From [Clostridium] symbiosum (GTDB lineage: Bacteria; Bacillota; Clostridia; Lachnospirales; Lachnospiraceae), in the NCBI GenBank assembly GCA_036419695.1, contig CP143946.1:3094001-3158000 (forward strand): 64,000 nucleotides of DNA. The letters are read 5' to 3'. Under the pieces are notes generated by a model. It was not told where the DNA came from. It saw only the letters and a list, made by a program, of their open reading frames with translations, and did no database searches. Below, in pieces: positions 1 to 8,112 of this stretch. Both the position numbers and the translations under genes were made by a program. How positions within the stretch are numbered: position 1 is the stretch's first letter; the number at the start of each line of letters is the position of its first letter.

Positions 1-331
1 TCCTCCAAAGAACAGGCAGTATTTAAAAATGGAACGCATCCCCGGATTCTATCATCTCTTTAAGCGCATATTCCTTTTTTCCATGTCACACAGTGAAAAC
101 TGGCGGACAAAGCCAGGCCCTCCTTCCAGGGATGGCTTCGGATTTACGATCCATAAGTGCCTTTGGTACGACACCTGTGCGGAATGCGGCTGCCCCGAAC
201 TCTGCAAAATCTTTTGCGACAGTGACTGGGAGAATTTCAGAGGGCTGTCAAAAATCCAATTTAAGAGAACAGAGTCTCTCGGTACGGGTGGGGAACTCTG
301 TGACTTCCATTTTGAGAAAAAGCATAAATAA
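1..331 (+). CDS. L-2-amino-thiazoline-4-carboxylate hydrolase-like protein, C-terminal part (cut by window edge)
   Basis: The reading frame is open to the left edge (from base 2), so this is the C-terminal part of a longer gene. A first internal Met lies at 29. The C-terminal half has a dense Cys pattern (KCLWYDTC, then CGCPELC, then FCDSD) and ends with LGTGGELCDFHFEK, which I associate with the L-2-amino-thiazoline-4-carboxylic acid hydrolase family. In some bacteria that family opens the thiazoline ring on the way to cysteine. The substrate here is unknown, as many clostridial members are uncharacterised. It ends about 55 bp before the next gene, which has its own promoter. Confidence 0.55.
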   Translation, partial: PPKNRQYLKMERIPGFYHLFKRIFLFSMSHSENWRTKPGPPSRDGFGFTIHKCLWYDTCAECGCPELCKIFCDSDWENFRGLSKIQFKRTESLGTGGELCDFHFEKKHK

Positions 332-345
332 ACAGCGGGACGTGT

Positions 346-351
346 TATAAT
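346..351 (+). promoter_or_regulatory. Putative -10 box for the DJ-1/PfpI gene
   Basis: A perfect TATAAT lies 35 bp upstream of the ATG at 386, with an AAAAGGAG ribosome binding site between. The -35 region is poor. Confidence 0.4.
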
Positions 352-385
352 AGAAACGATATGACATCTGAAAAGGAGAAAATCA

Positions 386-997
386 ATGAAGAAAACAATT
401 TTATTTGTGATTCTGGAACAATATGCGGACTGGGAGGCGGCTTATCTGTCTTCCGCCCTCTATATGCTCGGCCAGACAGAATATGAAGTCAAAACGGTAT
501 CCCTGACCGAAGGGGCCGTCCGGTCTATCGGAGGCTTCCGCGCCCTGCCCGACTATACGGTAAACTCCGTCCCCGATGATTATGAGGCTCTCGTTTTAGT
601 CGGCGGCTTATCATGGAGAGAAAAATCGGCGCTGCAGGTTAAGCCGCTCGTCGAACAGTGCCTCGAAAAAGGCCGGATTTTAGCCGGTATCTGCGATGCC
701 TCTGTTTTCTTGGGCGCATGTGGTGTATTAAATGACGGAAAGCATACCAGCAATGATCTGAATGATTTGAAGACATGGTCGAAAGAAGCATATACGGGAG
801 AGAAAAACTATGTACTTCAACCGGCGGTGAGTGATCGGAATATCATTACTGCAAACGGCACGGCGCCTCTGGAATTTGCAAAAGAAGTCCTCCTCACCCT
901 GAAAGCCGCTCCCGAGGATAAAATTATGGAATGGTTCCAGTTTCATAAGCAGGGGCTGTACAATGCTCCGCTGCCAAAAGATGTAAGCTTTGATTAA
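386..997 (+). CDS. DJ-1/PfpI family (class I glutamine amidotransferase-like) protein
   Basis: The 203-residue product has the flavodoxin-like fold signature of the DJ-1/PfpI superfamily. An N-terminal beta strand (KKTILFVIL) leads to a glycine-rich LVGGLSW loop near residue 71. The nucleophile elbow AGICDAS has Cys103 as the likely catalytic or redox residue. Family members act as glyoxalases, deglycases, chaperones or amidotransferase-like enzymes, so no substrate is assigned. The ATG at 386 is preceded by AAAAGGAG. The gene is monocistronic and closed by a strong hairpin terminator just after the stop. Confidence 0.85.
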   Translation: MKKTILFVILEQYADWEAAYLSSALYMLGQTEYEVKTVSLTEGAVRSIGGFRALPDYTVNSVPDDYEALVLVGGLSWREKSALQVKPLVEQCLEKGRILAGICDASVFLGACGVLNDGKHTSNDLNDLKTWSKEAYTGEKNYVLQPAVSDRNIITANGTAPLEFAKEVLLTLKAAPEDKIMEWFQFHKQGLYNAPLPKDVSFD

Positions 998-1001
998 ATG
1001 G

Positions 1002-1054
1002 GAAGCCATTGCAAAAACAGATTATCCGGCTGTTTTTACAATGGCTTCTCTTTT
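1002..1054 (+). terminator. Rho-independent terminator
   Basis: The arms GAAGCCATTGCAAAAACAG and CTGTTTTTACAATGGCTTC form a 19-bp near-perfect stem around a short loop, followed by TCTTTT. It lies directly after the DJ-1/PfpI gene. Confidence 0.85.
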
Positions 1055-1330
1055 CATTCTCCCCTTTCTCTTCCCGCCCGGCTGTTGCCGTACCCTCTTA
1101 AATCTGCTTCATTCATCTCCTGTCCACCTTCCCTATCCGGTCCGTATCCCATAGGCTGCACTAAAATAATATTTCCAGCAGCCCACGATAATTTCCTCGT
1201 CCACGAATTATGGACTATATTAATTTAAAATTATGGTATATACTAATTATAAATATACTATTTCTTTTTATTCAATTTTTCTAAAAATCCAAGGAAAAAT
1301 AGAGTAAAACCACGAAATTAATGATAGATA
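1055..1330. other. Gene-free interval upstream of the oxidoreductase
   Basis: No credible gene is present. The right half is very AT-rich. ATATACC-like words recur (near 1234, 1363 and 1422) and could be operator half-sites for a local regulator, but this is weak. Confidence 0.4.
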
Positions 1331-1359
1331 TTGAAAATTATTATATAAAATGCTATCAT
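1331..1359 (+). promoter_or_regulatory. Sigma-A type promoter for the OYE-type oxidoreductase
   Basis: TTGAAA (1331-1336), a 17-bp spacer and TATCAT (1354-1359) fit a sigma-A promoter. This leaves about 75 nt of 5' leader before the ATG at 1440. TATACC motifs downstream of the -10 could bind a regulator. Confidence 0.6.
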
Positions 1360-1439
1360 AAGGATATACCAAATAAATCAATGCCTTCCCGGGAAATAGG
1401 CGAATTTCAAAATTAATATATACCAAAAGGAGAAGTATT

Positions 1440-3401
1440 ATGACATCACAATATCCACATTTGTTCAGCCCGCTACGAATCGGCAATATTACACTGAAAA
1501 ACCGCATTGAAGCCGCCCCCATGGGAACAGATCCCAATAAAACCGGTTATCTGTCCCAGGAAAACCTGGCGGCCTATGAAAGAAGGGCAAAGGGAGGAGC
1601 AGCCGTCGTGACGAGGGGAGAGACTCTGGTACATGCCCATACAGGAAGCGCCCACGGAAATTTATGCAATCTGGACAACGAAGACTTTATGTGTTCCCAT
1701 CTGCAGCTTACGGATCGGATCCATCAGCATAACGCACTGGCAAATATTGAAATTCTTCACGCCGGGGCCCGTGCACATCCTCAGTTTACGAACGGGGTTA
1801 TCTACGGTCCCAGCGCCCAGCCGGGCGTTTACGGCGTCGATGTAACTCCGATGGATGAAGATTTTATGAATGAGATAGCCGATGCCTTTGCCCACGGCGC
1901 CTTCGTGGCAAAATACGGCGGTTTCGATATGGTAATGGTCCACGGCGGCCACGGATGGCTGCTCAGCCAGTTCCTGTCACCGCTTTACAATACTCGAACC
2001 GACCGGTACGGCGGTTCGATTGAGAACAGGGCAAGATTCCCTCTTATGGTCATCGACCGTATCCGCAAGGCTGTAGGACCGGATTTCCCAATTGAATTCC
2101 GCATGTCCGGCGACGAATTCATACCGGGTGGTTACGGGCTTGACGAGGCCGTAGAATTCGCCAGGATGCTGGACGGCAGGGTAGATTTAATCCATGTCTC
2201 TGCCACCTCCTTCCGGGATGTAAATTCCGGCTGCCGGATGTTCCCATCCGCATTTCTGGACCATGGATGCAATGTCTATCTGGCTGAGGCAGTCAAGAAA
2301 GCGGTTAAGACCCCGGTCGCCACGGTCGGCGCACTGGCCGATCCGGCTTACATGGAGGACATTATCGCATCCGGTAAAGCCGACATCGTGGTAGTGGGAC
2401 GCCAGCTTCAGGCGGATCCTGATTTTCCGAATAAGGTGAAGGCGGGGCGTTTTAATGAGGTAAGGCCCTGTGTCCGCTGCAACCACTGCCTCTCTCTCGA
2501 CTTCGTGCCTTATGTGGATATGTGCTCCGGCATTTCCGAATGTACAGTCAATCCGGAAATAGGCCGGGAACTGCAATCATCCATGTATGAGCCGAAACCG
2601 CGTCCGAAAAAGGTGCTTGTCATCGGTGGAGGCCCGGGCGGCATGGAAGCTGCGTTAAAAGCAGAGGCCCAGGGGCATGAGGTGATTCTCGTGGAGAAGA
2701 ACAGCCACCTCGGAGGAATGCTGCATGTCGCTGCGAGAGAAATCCCGTTCAAACAGGATTTGAAACGTTTTATGGAATACATGATCCGCATGGTGGAACA
2801 GAAATCCATCCTTGTCATGCTGAACACGGAGGCCACGCCGGAGTTGATAGAAAAAATCTCGCCGGACACCGTAATCTGCGCGGTAGGTGCGGAACCGGTG
2901 ATCCCGAATATTCCGGGACTCGACAGAAAAGAAGTAATCAAAGTAACAGATCTGGACCGCCCGGATCTCCGGTTCGGTGATAAAATCGTTGTGATCGGCG
3001 GCGGGCTGCTGGGCTGTGAGGAAGCGCTCTCTCTTGCAATGGAGGGAAAAGATGCAACCGTCCTGGAGATGATGGATGATGTGGCGAAGGATTCCGACAT
3101 CCTCCACAAAAAAGCCATGATGCTGGAATACGACAAACGGAAGGACCGTCTGCATGTTGTGACAGGCGTAAAATGCACCCTGGTTGACGATGACGGCGTC
3201 CATGTCACGGACAGAAATGGGAATGAAACGGTTTATAAAGCCGATTCCGTTATCCTGGCAACGGGAATGAAGGCAAAAATCAGGGAAGTGGAAAAACTGC
3301 GGACCATGGATGCTGAGTTCATACCCGTCGGAGACTGCGTGAAAGCCGGCCAGATCCGTCAGGCCATCTGCGGCGGATATTTTGCAGGCAGGAACGCATA
3401 A
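1440..3401 (+). CDS. Old Yellow Enzyme-type FMN/4Fe-4S/FAD oxidoreductase (2-enoate reductase family)
   Basis: At 653 residues this has the full three-cofactor layout. A TIM barrel (about 1-370) starts with the typical LFSPLRIGNITLKNRI and carries MVHGGHGWLLSQFLSP (His168 and His171) and the TDRYGGSIENR flavin-binding segment. A 4Fe-4S cysteine cluster follows (Cys344, 347, 350, 362). A pyridine-nucleotide:disulfide reductase-like half has VIGGGPGGMEAA at 394-405 and a second Rossmann motif near 520. Relatives are 2-enoate reductase, 2,4-dienoyl-CoA reductase, trimethylamine dehydrogenase and the clostridial bile-acid enzyme BaiCD; the sequence alone does not decide between them. Placement directly before an APC permease suggests a substrate derived from an imported amino acid or amine. 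Confidence 0.9.
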   Translation: MTSQYPHLFSPLRIGNITLKNRIEAAPMGTDPNKTGYLSQENLAAYERRAKGGAAVVTRGETLVHAHTGSAHGNLCNLDNEDFMCSHLQLTDRIHQHNALANIEILHAGARAHPQFTNGVIYGPSAQPGVYGVDVTPMDEDFMNEIADAFAHGAFVAKYGGFDMVMVHGGHGWLLSQFLSPLYNTRTDRYGGSIENRARFPLMVIDRIRKAVGPDFPIEFRMSGDEFIPGGYGLDEAVEFARMLDGRVDLIHVSATSFRDVNSGCRMFPSAFLDHGCNVYLAEAVKKAVKTPVATVGALADPAYMEDIIASGKADIVVVGRQLQADPDFPNKVKAGRFNEVRPCVRCNHCLSLDFVPYVDMCSGISECTVNPEIGRELQSSMYEPKPRPKKVLVIGGGPGGMEAALKAEAQGHEVILVEKNSHLGGMLHVAAREIPFKQDLKRFMEYMIRMVEQKSILVMLNTEATPELIEKISPDTVICAVGAEPVIPNIPGLDRKEVIKVTDLDRPDLRFGDKIVVIGGGLLGCEEALSLAMEGKDATVLEMMDDVAKDSDILHKKAMMLEYDKRKDRLHVVTGVKCTLVDDDGVHVTDRNGNETVYKADSVILATGMKAKIREVEKLRTMDAEFIPVGDCVKAGQIRQAICGGYFAGRNA

Positions 3402-3455
3402 CGGCGCATAACAAAGAGAAGGTATCGAACCAACACAAATTAAGGGGGAAATAAT

Positions 3456-4802
3456 ATGTCTGAAATGACATCGACCAAAGAGCTTAAGAGAGTGCTCGGA
3501 AGAAAGGAACTTTTATCAATTGGCGTCGGCCAGACCATCGGCTCGGGGATCTTCGCTATGGTCGGCATCGGAATTGCAATGACCGGCAGATCTGCCAGTA
3601 TCTCCATGCTGATCGCGGCTGTATTTACCATTCTTACCGATTTGCCGCTGTTATTCGTTGCCGGAACGGTGCGGCTGCGAGGCGGCTTTTACACCCAGCT
3701 CGCTCTTCTTGCCAACAATGTGAGCGCGGGATTCTTCGTAATCGTACATATTTTGTCCTGGACCGCTCTGGCAATCTACGCAATCAGCTTTTCCGATTAT
3801 ATGCTCGGTCTGCTTCCGGCTGTGGCGCCTTACAAAACTCTCATCGCCGTTGTCGTAATGACAATATTTTATGTGACGAACATGATGGGAATTGAAGGGG
3901 CTGCAAAGCTTCAGAACGCGATGATGGCAATCCTGGTGGTAGCGCTGACGGTATTTATCGCCTACGGACTTCCGCGGGTGACGCCCGATTACTTCGCACA
4001 GCCGGAGTTCATGACCGGCGGCATCAAGTCCGTTCTTTCGACCGGCGCCCTGTTTACATGGGCGGTTGGCGGCGCCAATGTAGTCATCCATCTGGGCGCG
4101 GAGTGTAAAAACCCGACCAGGGATATCCCGTTTGTCATCATTGCCGCAACATCTATTATCGCCTTGTTCTATGCAGGACTCGTGGTAGTGGCTTCCGGCG
4201 TCCTGCCCGTATCGGTAGTGGCGGGCCAGCCCCTCACACTCGTATCGGCAGAGGTTCTTCCCTACCCGCTCCATGTATTTTTCATCGTGGGCGGCGCCAT
4301 GTTTGCCCTTTCCACCACGCTCAACTCGGCCCTGAGCTGGGTGACAAAGCCAATACTCCAGGCCTCTGTCGACGGCTGGTTCCCGGCAAAAATGGCTACG
4401 ATCAGCAAAAAATACAAGACACCCGTCGTGATCCTCACCATGTTCTACATTGAATGCATTATCGTGATTCTGTTTAAGGTGCCGATCTCCACGCTCGGAA
4501 ACCTGGCGGTTATCCTCAGTAACGTATTCTTTGCAATCCTTGCCTGGAGCGCGGGAAATCTTCCTGACAGGATCCCTGAGCTCTGGGAAAAATCGAGATT
4601 CCATGTGAGCCGGAAAGTGCTCAAAACCTTTTCAACCATCGGATTTATCTCCCTGGTAGCACAGACCTTCCTGCTCTTCAGCGACCTGGCTCCCTGGGAA
4701 ATCGTCGGTAACGTTGCGGTTCTGATCTTTGGCGTCGGATATGCGTATTTCCGTGAGAAATCGGGAAAGGTACACATGGAGATCAGCTACGAGGAGGCAT
4801 AG
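3456..4802 (+). CDS. APC superfamily amino acid permease
   Basis: The 448-residue polytopic protein has about 12 hydrophobic segments. The first membrane segment contains the APC consensus SIGVGQTIGSGIFAMVG around residues 21-38, where the substrate carboxylate binds in this family. The consensus EGAAKLQN and the loop GAECKNPTRDIP are also typical. An AAGGGGG ribosome binding site precedes the ATG. It follows the oxidoreductase by 54 bp without a terminator, so the two are probably co-transcribed as uptake plus reduction of one compound. The transported amino acid or amine is not determined. Confidence 0.88.
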   Translation: MSEMTSTKELKRVLGRKELLSIGVGQTIGSGIFAMVGIGIAMTGRSASISMLIAAVFTILTDLPLLFVAGTVRLRGGFYTQLALLANNVSAGFFVIVHILSWTALAIYAISFSDYMLGLLPAVAPYKTLIAVVVMTIFYVTNMMGIEGAAKLQNAMMAILVVALTVFIAYGLPRVTPDYFAQPEFMTGGIKSVLSTGALFTWAVGGANVVIHLGAECKNPTRDIPFVIIAATSIIALFYAGLVVVASGVLPVSVVAGQPLTLVSAEVLPYPLHVFFIVGGAMFALSTTLNSALSWVTKPILQASVDGWFPAKMATISKKYKTPVVILTMFYIECIIVILFKVPISTLGNLAVILSNVFFAILAWSAGNLPDRIPELWEKSRFHVSRKVLKTFSTIGFISLVAQTFLLFSDLAPWEIVGNVAVLIFGVGYAYFREKSGKVHMEISYEEA

Positions 4803-4861
4803 AAGCCCGAACTTCCGGCGGTGCTGTCTATGCATCAGCAGTACATACAAAATGAGATTGA

Positions 4862-4893
4862 AACAGCCGCCCATAACAGGGCGGCTGTCTTTA
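4862..4893 (+). terminator. Hairpin between the permease and EamA genes
   Basis: ACAGCCGCCC and GGGCGGCTGT form a 10-bp GC-rich stem with a short U run. It lies 16 bp before the EamA start codon, so it may terminate or attenuate read-through. Confidence 0.6.
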
Positions 4894-4909
4894 AAAGGAG
4901 TTTACTATT

Positions 4910-5794
4910 ATGAATAATCGTTTTAAGGGCCTCGTCTGTGCGCTCAGCTCCGCCGTCCTGTTCGGCCTGTGCCCGGTATTTTGCAAGTATTCTTACGAAG
5001 AAGGGGGCACACCGCTCTCCGTAACCTTTTTCCGGGCCTTCGCCGCCATCCCGTTTCTGTTTGCTTTCATCCTGTACCGGCGCATGACATTCCGTGTGAA
5101 ATTTAATGAATTCCGGGACCTGCTGCTTGCGGGCGCCGTGGGAATGACCGCCACCGCTCTCCTGCTCAGCGGCTCCTACGCCCGTATCGGAAGTGGGCTT
5201 GCCACAACGCTGCATTTTACCTATCCTGCCCTGACATCGCTGTGCGGCGCCATAATCTTTCGCGAACGCCTAAACGGGGGCGCCAGGGCCGCGCTATTGC
5301 TTGTGACCGCAGGCGTGGTATGTTTCTCCTGGAACACTGCCTCGGCTGCTCCCCTGGGTGTGGCTCTCGCTCTGCTATCCGGCATGACCTACACCTTTTA
5401 TATCATGTTTTTAGGCCACTCCACACTTCAGGAGATGGATACCTGCCGGCTCCTGTTTTTCTTTTCCATTATAATGGGCATTGTCGTCGGAGTTTACGGC
5501 CTCCTGTCGGGCGGCTTCTCCCTCACAATGACTGCCGCGGGTTACATTTTTACGGTGGTTAACTCCCTCTGCGCCATGATTGCGGGACTTCTGTTTCAGG
5601 AAGGCGTGCGGCTTGCAGGAGGCGCTGCGGCCGCCATGGCCTCGGCTCTCGAACCCGCCACCAGTGTGCTGTTCGGCGTCCTCCTCTTTCATGAACCGAT
5701 GCACCTTCCGGAACTGTTCGGCTCGCTCTCCGTACTGGCCGGGATCCTGCTGCTGATTTCTCCCAAAAAGGGAAAAGAACCGGGGACGGCGTAA
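4910..5794 (+). CDS. EamA/DMT-superfamily transporter
   Basis: The 294-residue protein has about ten hydrophobic helices in two EamA-like halves (about 1-138 and 150-285). The ends of the helices have the usual motifs, such as FFRAFAAIPFL and PATSVLFGVLLFHEP in the second half. DMT transporters of this kind export or import amino acids, amines or metabolites; the substrate is unknown. The start follows AAAAGGAG. It shares the strand with the oxidoreductase/permease pair but is separated from it by a hairpin. It converges on the regulator that ends 2 bp away. Confidence 0.85.
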   Translation: MNNRFKGLVCALSSAVLFGLCPVFCKYSYEEGGTPLSVTFFRAFAAIPFLFAFILYRRMTFRVKFNEFRDLLLAGAVGMTATALLLSGSYARIGSGLATTLHFTYPALTSLCGAIIFRERLNGGARAALLLVTAGVVCFSWNTASAAPLGVALALLSGMTYTFYIMFLGHSTLQEMDTCRLLFFFSIIMGIVVGVYGLLSGGFSLTMTAAGYIFTVVNSLCAMIAGLLFQEGVRLAGGAAAAMASALEPATSVLFGVLLFHEPMHLPELFGSLSVLAGILLLISPKKGKEPGTA

Positions 5795-5796
5795 AT

Positions 5797-6801
5797 TCAG
5801 CCTTCCCGGTTCTTTTCCCCTTCTCCGCTCCACTTCTGCTGAATCCGCTTCTTCAGATGCGCCAGAGACCCGTTGTCGATAATCTGCTGGAACGTCAGGC
5901 AAAAAATATTGTGATCCATGCAGTATTCAAAAATGCGTCTTACTTCCCCCTCCTGATATGATAAATCCTGAGGCAGGATCACCGCCCTACGTCCAGTATT
6001 CTGTTCTAAATAAGTTCCCGCCTCATCAAGAGGCACATAGACGATTTTCCCCTGTACTGCAAATTCCTCCAGGTAACACTGAAGGCTGAATCGGTACAGT
6101 TCGCTCTTGTAGACTGCAATAACCTGCATATCCGGCTCCAGCCTGGCGATCCGGCTGATTGTCTCCCGGCTGATCGTCAGGACCACCGTATCTATCTCAA
6201 ACCGGGGCGGCTCTCCCTTTTCGCGCTCCCACAACTGCATCACTTCGTCATAGTGGTTAATTGTGGTTGCCACAATATCATATCCCCCTTCCGACAAAAG
6301 ATCAGGGTTCAGTTCCAGGTCATCCATGAGCAGGGGAGTCACGAGAACATTGCAGCTTTTCTCAATTTTCTCGGCCGTATCCTTTAGTATCTCGTCGCTA
6401 CAGTCGATCCATACCAGTCGGAGCTTTTCCGACGCCGGAAGGTGCTCCCAAATCTGTTCCAGAAACAGATATTCCGTTTTGTGCCAGGAAAGTCCGCATT
6501 CCTTAAGTCTCACAATGAACTCCCGCGCTTTTTTTTCCGCGTCTTTCTCCCGGAGCTTTGTATCGCGGCTCTTCACGTAGATTCTGCCGTTTTTATCGTT
6601 CCCGGCAATCCCGCGGCGCGAAAGCTCCTCATAAGCCCGTTTCACCGTATTTCTGGCCGTTCCCGTCATCTCACACATTTTCCGCTCTGAGGGGAGATGC
6701 TCTCCCTCCCTAAAAAAACCGGTTTCGAGCTGTCTTTCCACCCAGTCGGCAATCTGGCCGTAAACCGGGATTCCGGAGCTCTTATCAATTGCAAATGTCA
6801 T
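5797..6801 (-). CDS. GntR-family regulator with uncharacterised C-terminal domain (copy 2)
   Basis: The 334-residue protein has an N-terminal GntR winged helix-turn-helix (about 1-75: IPVYGQIADWVERQLETG, then LPSERKMCEMTGTARNTVKRAYEELSRRG). The C-terminal region of about 230 residues is unlike the usual FadR, UTRA or aminotransferase effector domains. That region is clearly related to the one in the gene immediately upstream: both contain SRETI-RLA, a Y(K/R)SxE(L/F) segment, and a terminal D(N/K)GSLxHLKxxI. Start and stop overlap by ATGA with the upstream gene, so the two are translationally coupled. It probably regulates the adjacent oxidoreductase/transporter genes. Confidence 0.8.
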   Translation of the reverse strand: MTFAIDKSSGIPVYGQIADWVERQLETGFFREGEHLPSERKMCEMTGTARNTVKRAYEELSRRGIAGNDKNGRIYVKSRDTKLREKDAEKKAREFIVRLKECGLSWHKTEYLFLEQIWEHLPASEKLRLVWIDCSDEILKDTAEKIEKSCNVLVTPLLMDDLELNPDLLSEGGYDIVATTINHYDEVMQLWEREKGEPPRFEIDTVVLTISRETISRIARLEPDMQVIAVYKSELYRFSLQCYLEEFAVQGKIVYVPLDEAGTYLEQNTGRRAVILPQDLSYQEGEVRRIFEYCMDHNIFCLTFQQIIDNGSLAHLKKRIQQKWSGEGEKNREG

Positions 6802-7790
6802 ATGATAAACTTTGCCTCCCTGGTCTGTATTCGTTCCAGCGTCTGCTTTAGATGGATAAGGGAACCTTTATCGATCTTAATCTCAAAGGGAATCAACAGA
6901 CAGCCGACCTTCTGCGCCCTCACGATGAGCTGCAGAATTCCCGGCCCGCTGTAATCCATGTAATCGGGCGGAATGATGAGCGGAAACTTCTCATAAATAT
7001 AACGTTCATCCTCGCTTGTGAAACGCTCCTCATTGATGCAGAGCAGTTTATTCTTTTTGCCGAATTCCTTCAGCACATACCGTACCTCTTCCAAAAATTC
7101 ACGGCTCCTGTAGATGACGCAGATATCCTGCCCGTCGGGCAGAACTGCCAGGCGGGCGATTGTCTCACGGCTTTCTCTGAGCGATATCCTCTCCGTCCTC
7201 AGGCGGATGGAATCCGCGTAGCTGATAAATTCATCGTAATATTTGTGCGATACGAGGGCAAGGTCGAAATCAGCCCCCGGCACTGTTTCCCCTGAGAGAA
7301 GTCCGCCGATTTGGTACGGTGTTACGTCCAGAAAGGGAAACTGCTTCAGCTCCATCATCACATAATGCATGACCTCCGGGTTACTGTCCACAAGCGCTGC
7401 CCGGATCCTCCGGTCGCTGCAAAACACCTGTCCGCTCTGTTCCCGGATAATAGAAAAAATCCGGTTCATCTTAAGTCCGCACTGAGACAGCTCCCTGACC
7501 GCTTCCGCGATAATCTCCTCCGGCGTTCCGCTCTCCGGCAGCGCCTCCTTTGCCTTCCCCGAAACGTAGGCTCCACCACCACGCACCTTATAAATATACC
7601 CCAGTTTTTCCAGCTCCGCATAAGCTTTCTTTACCGTGCCAACCGACACTCCCTTTTGTCCGGACATGGCGGCTTCGGACAAAAGACGCATACCGCTTTC
7701 TAACTCCCCCGCCTCAATCTGTTTCCTGATTTCATCGGATATCTGTCTGTATAACGGGATTTTTTCATCCCCTGTCTCTCCATATTCCAT
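6798..7790 (-). CDS. GntR-family regulator with uncharacterised C-terminal domain (copy 1)
   Basis: A paralogue of the downstream gene. The N-terminal winged helix (IPLYRQISDEIRKQIEAGELESG, then SVGTVKKAYAELEKLGYIY) is followed by a C-terminal domain shared with the neighbour. The frame extends to 7826, but I choose the internal ATG at 7790. A GGAGA box sits about 10 nt before it, the protein then begins MEYGETGDEKIPLYRQ as in other GntR proteins, and the upstream extension has no ribosome binding site. The tandem overlapping arrangement suggests a heteromeric or cross-regulating pair. Confidence 0.78.
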   Translation of the reverse strand: MEYGETGDEKIPLYRQISDEIRKQIEAGELESGMRLLSEAAMSGQKGVSVGTVKKAYAELEKLGYIYKVRGGGAYVSGKAKEALPESGTPEEIIAEAVRELSQCGLKMNRIFSIIREQSGQVFCSDRRIRAALVDSNPEVMHYVMMELKQFPFLDVTPYQIGGLLSGETVPGADFDLALVSHKYYDEFISYADSIRLRTERISLRESRETIARLAVLPDGQDICVIYRSREFLEEVRYVLKEFGKKNKLLCINEERFTSEDERYIYEKFPLIIPPDYMDYSGPGILQLIVRAQKVGCLLIPFEIKIDKGSLIHLKQTLERIQTREAKFII

Positions 7791-8076
7791 AAGCTTCCAT
7801 TCTCCAAATGACGCCTGATATAACAATTCTATGATATTTTACCGGTTCCCGCAAGACTTCTTTTTAAGTGGAATTCTTCTATAACTAAAAGATACCATTT
7901 TAATAAAGTAAAGTCATTAAAGAAATGTGACTTATTGATGCAGGATTCATCTGTAACTTTTATAAAATGATGTAGTCCAAAGAACCGGACAGCCGTATTC
8001 CGCATTTATTTCGCAGATTCACGATTTCAACAATGAAAAGCACGCTTTGCGGACTTTTCATTGTCACTCAGTAAAA

Positions 8077-8104
8077 GGGACGCCCGAAAAAGCGTCCCTT
8101 TTTA
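8077..8104 (-). terminator. Terminator of the ABC operon
   Basis: An AAGGGACGC / GCGTCCCTT stem has T-rich sequence on its 3' side when read on the minus strand, just after the stop of the permease gene. A second inverted repeat (AATGAAAAG / CTTTTCATT, about 8033-8065) lies beyond it. Confidence 0.8.
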
Positions 8105-8112
8105 ATATTCTT

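Noticed and set aside
1440..3401. Calling the oxidoreductase BaiCD (bile-acid 7-dehydroxylation)
   Set aside because: The other bai genes are absent; the family is broad, so only a general name is justified.
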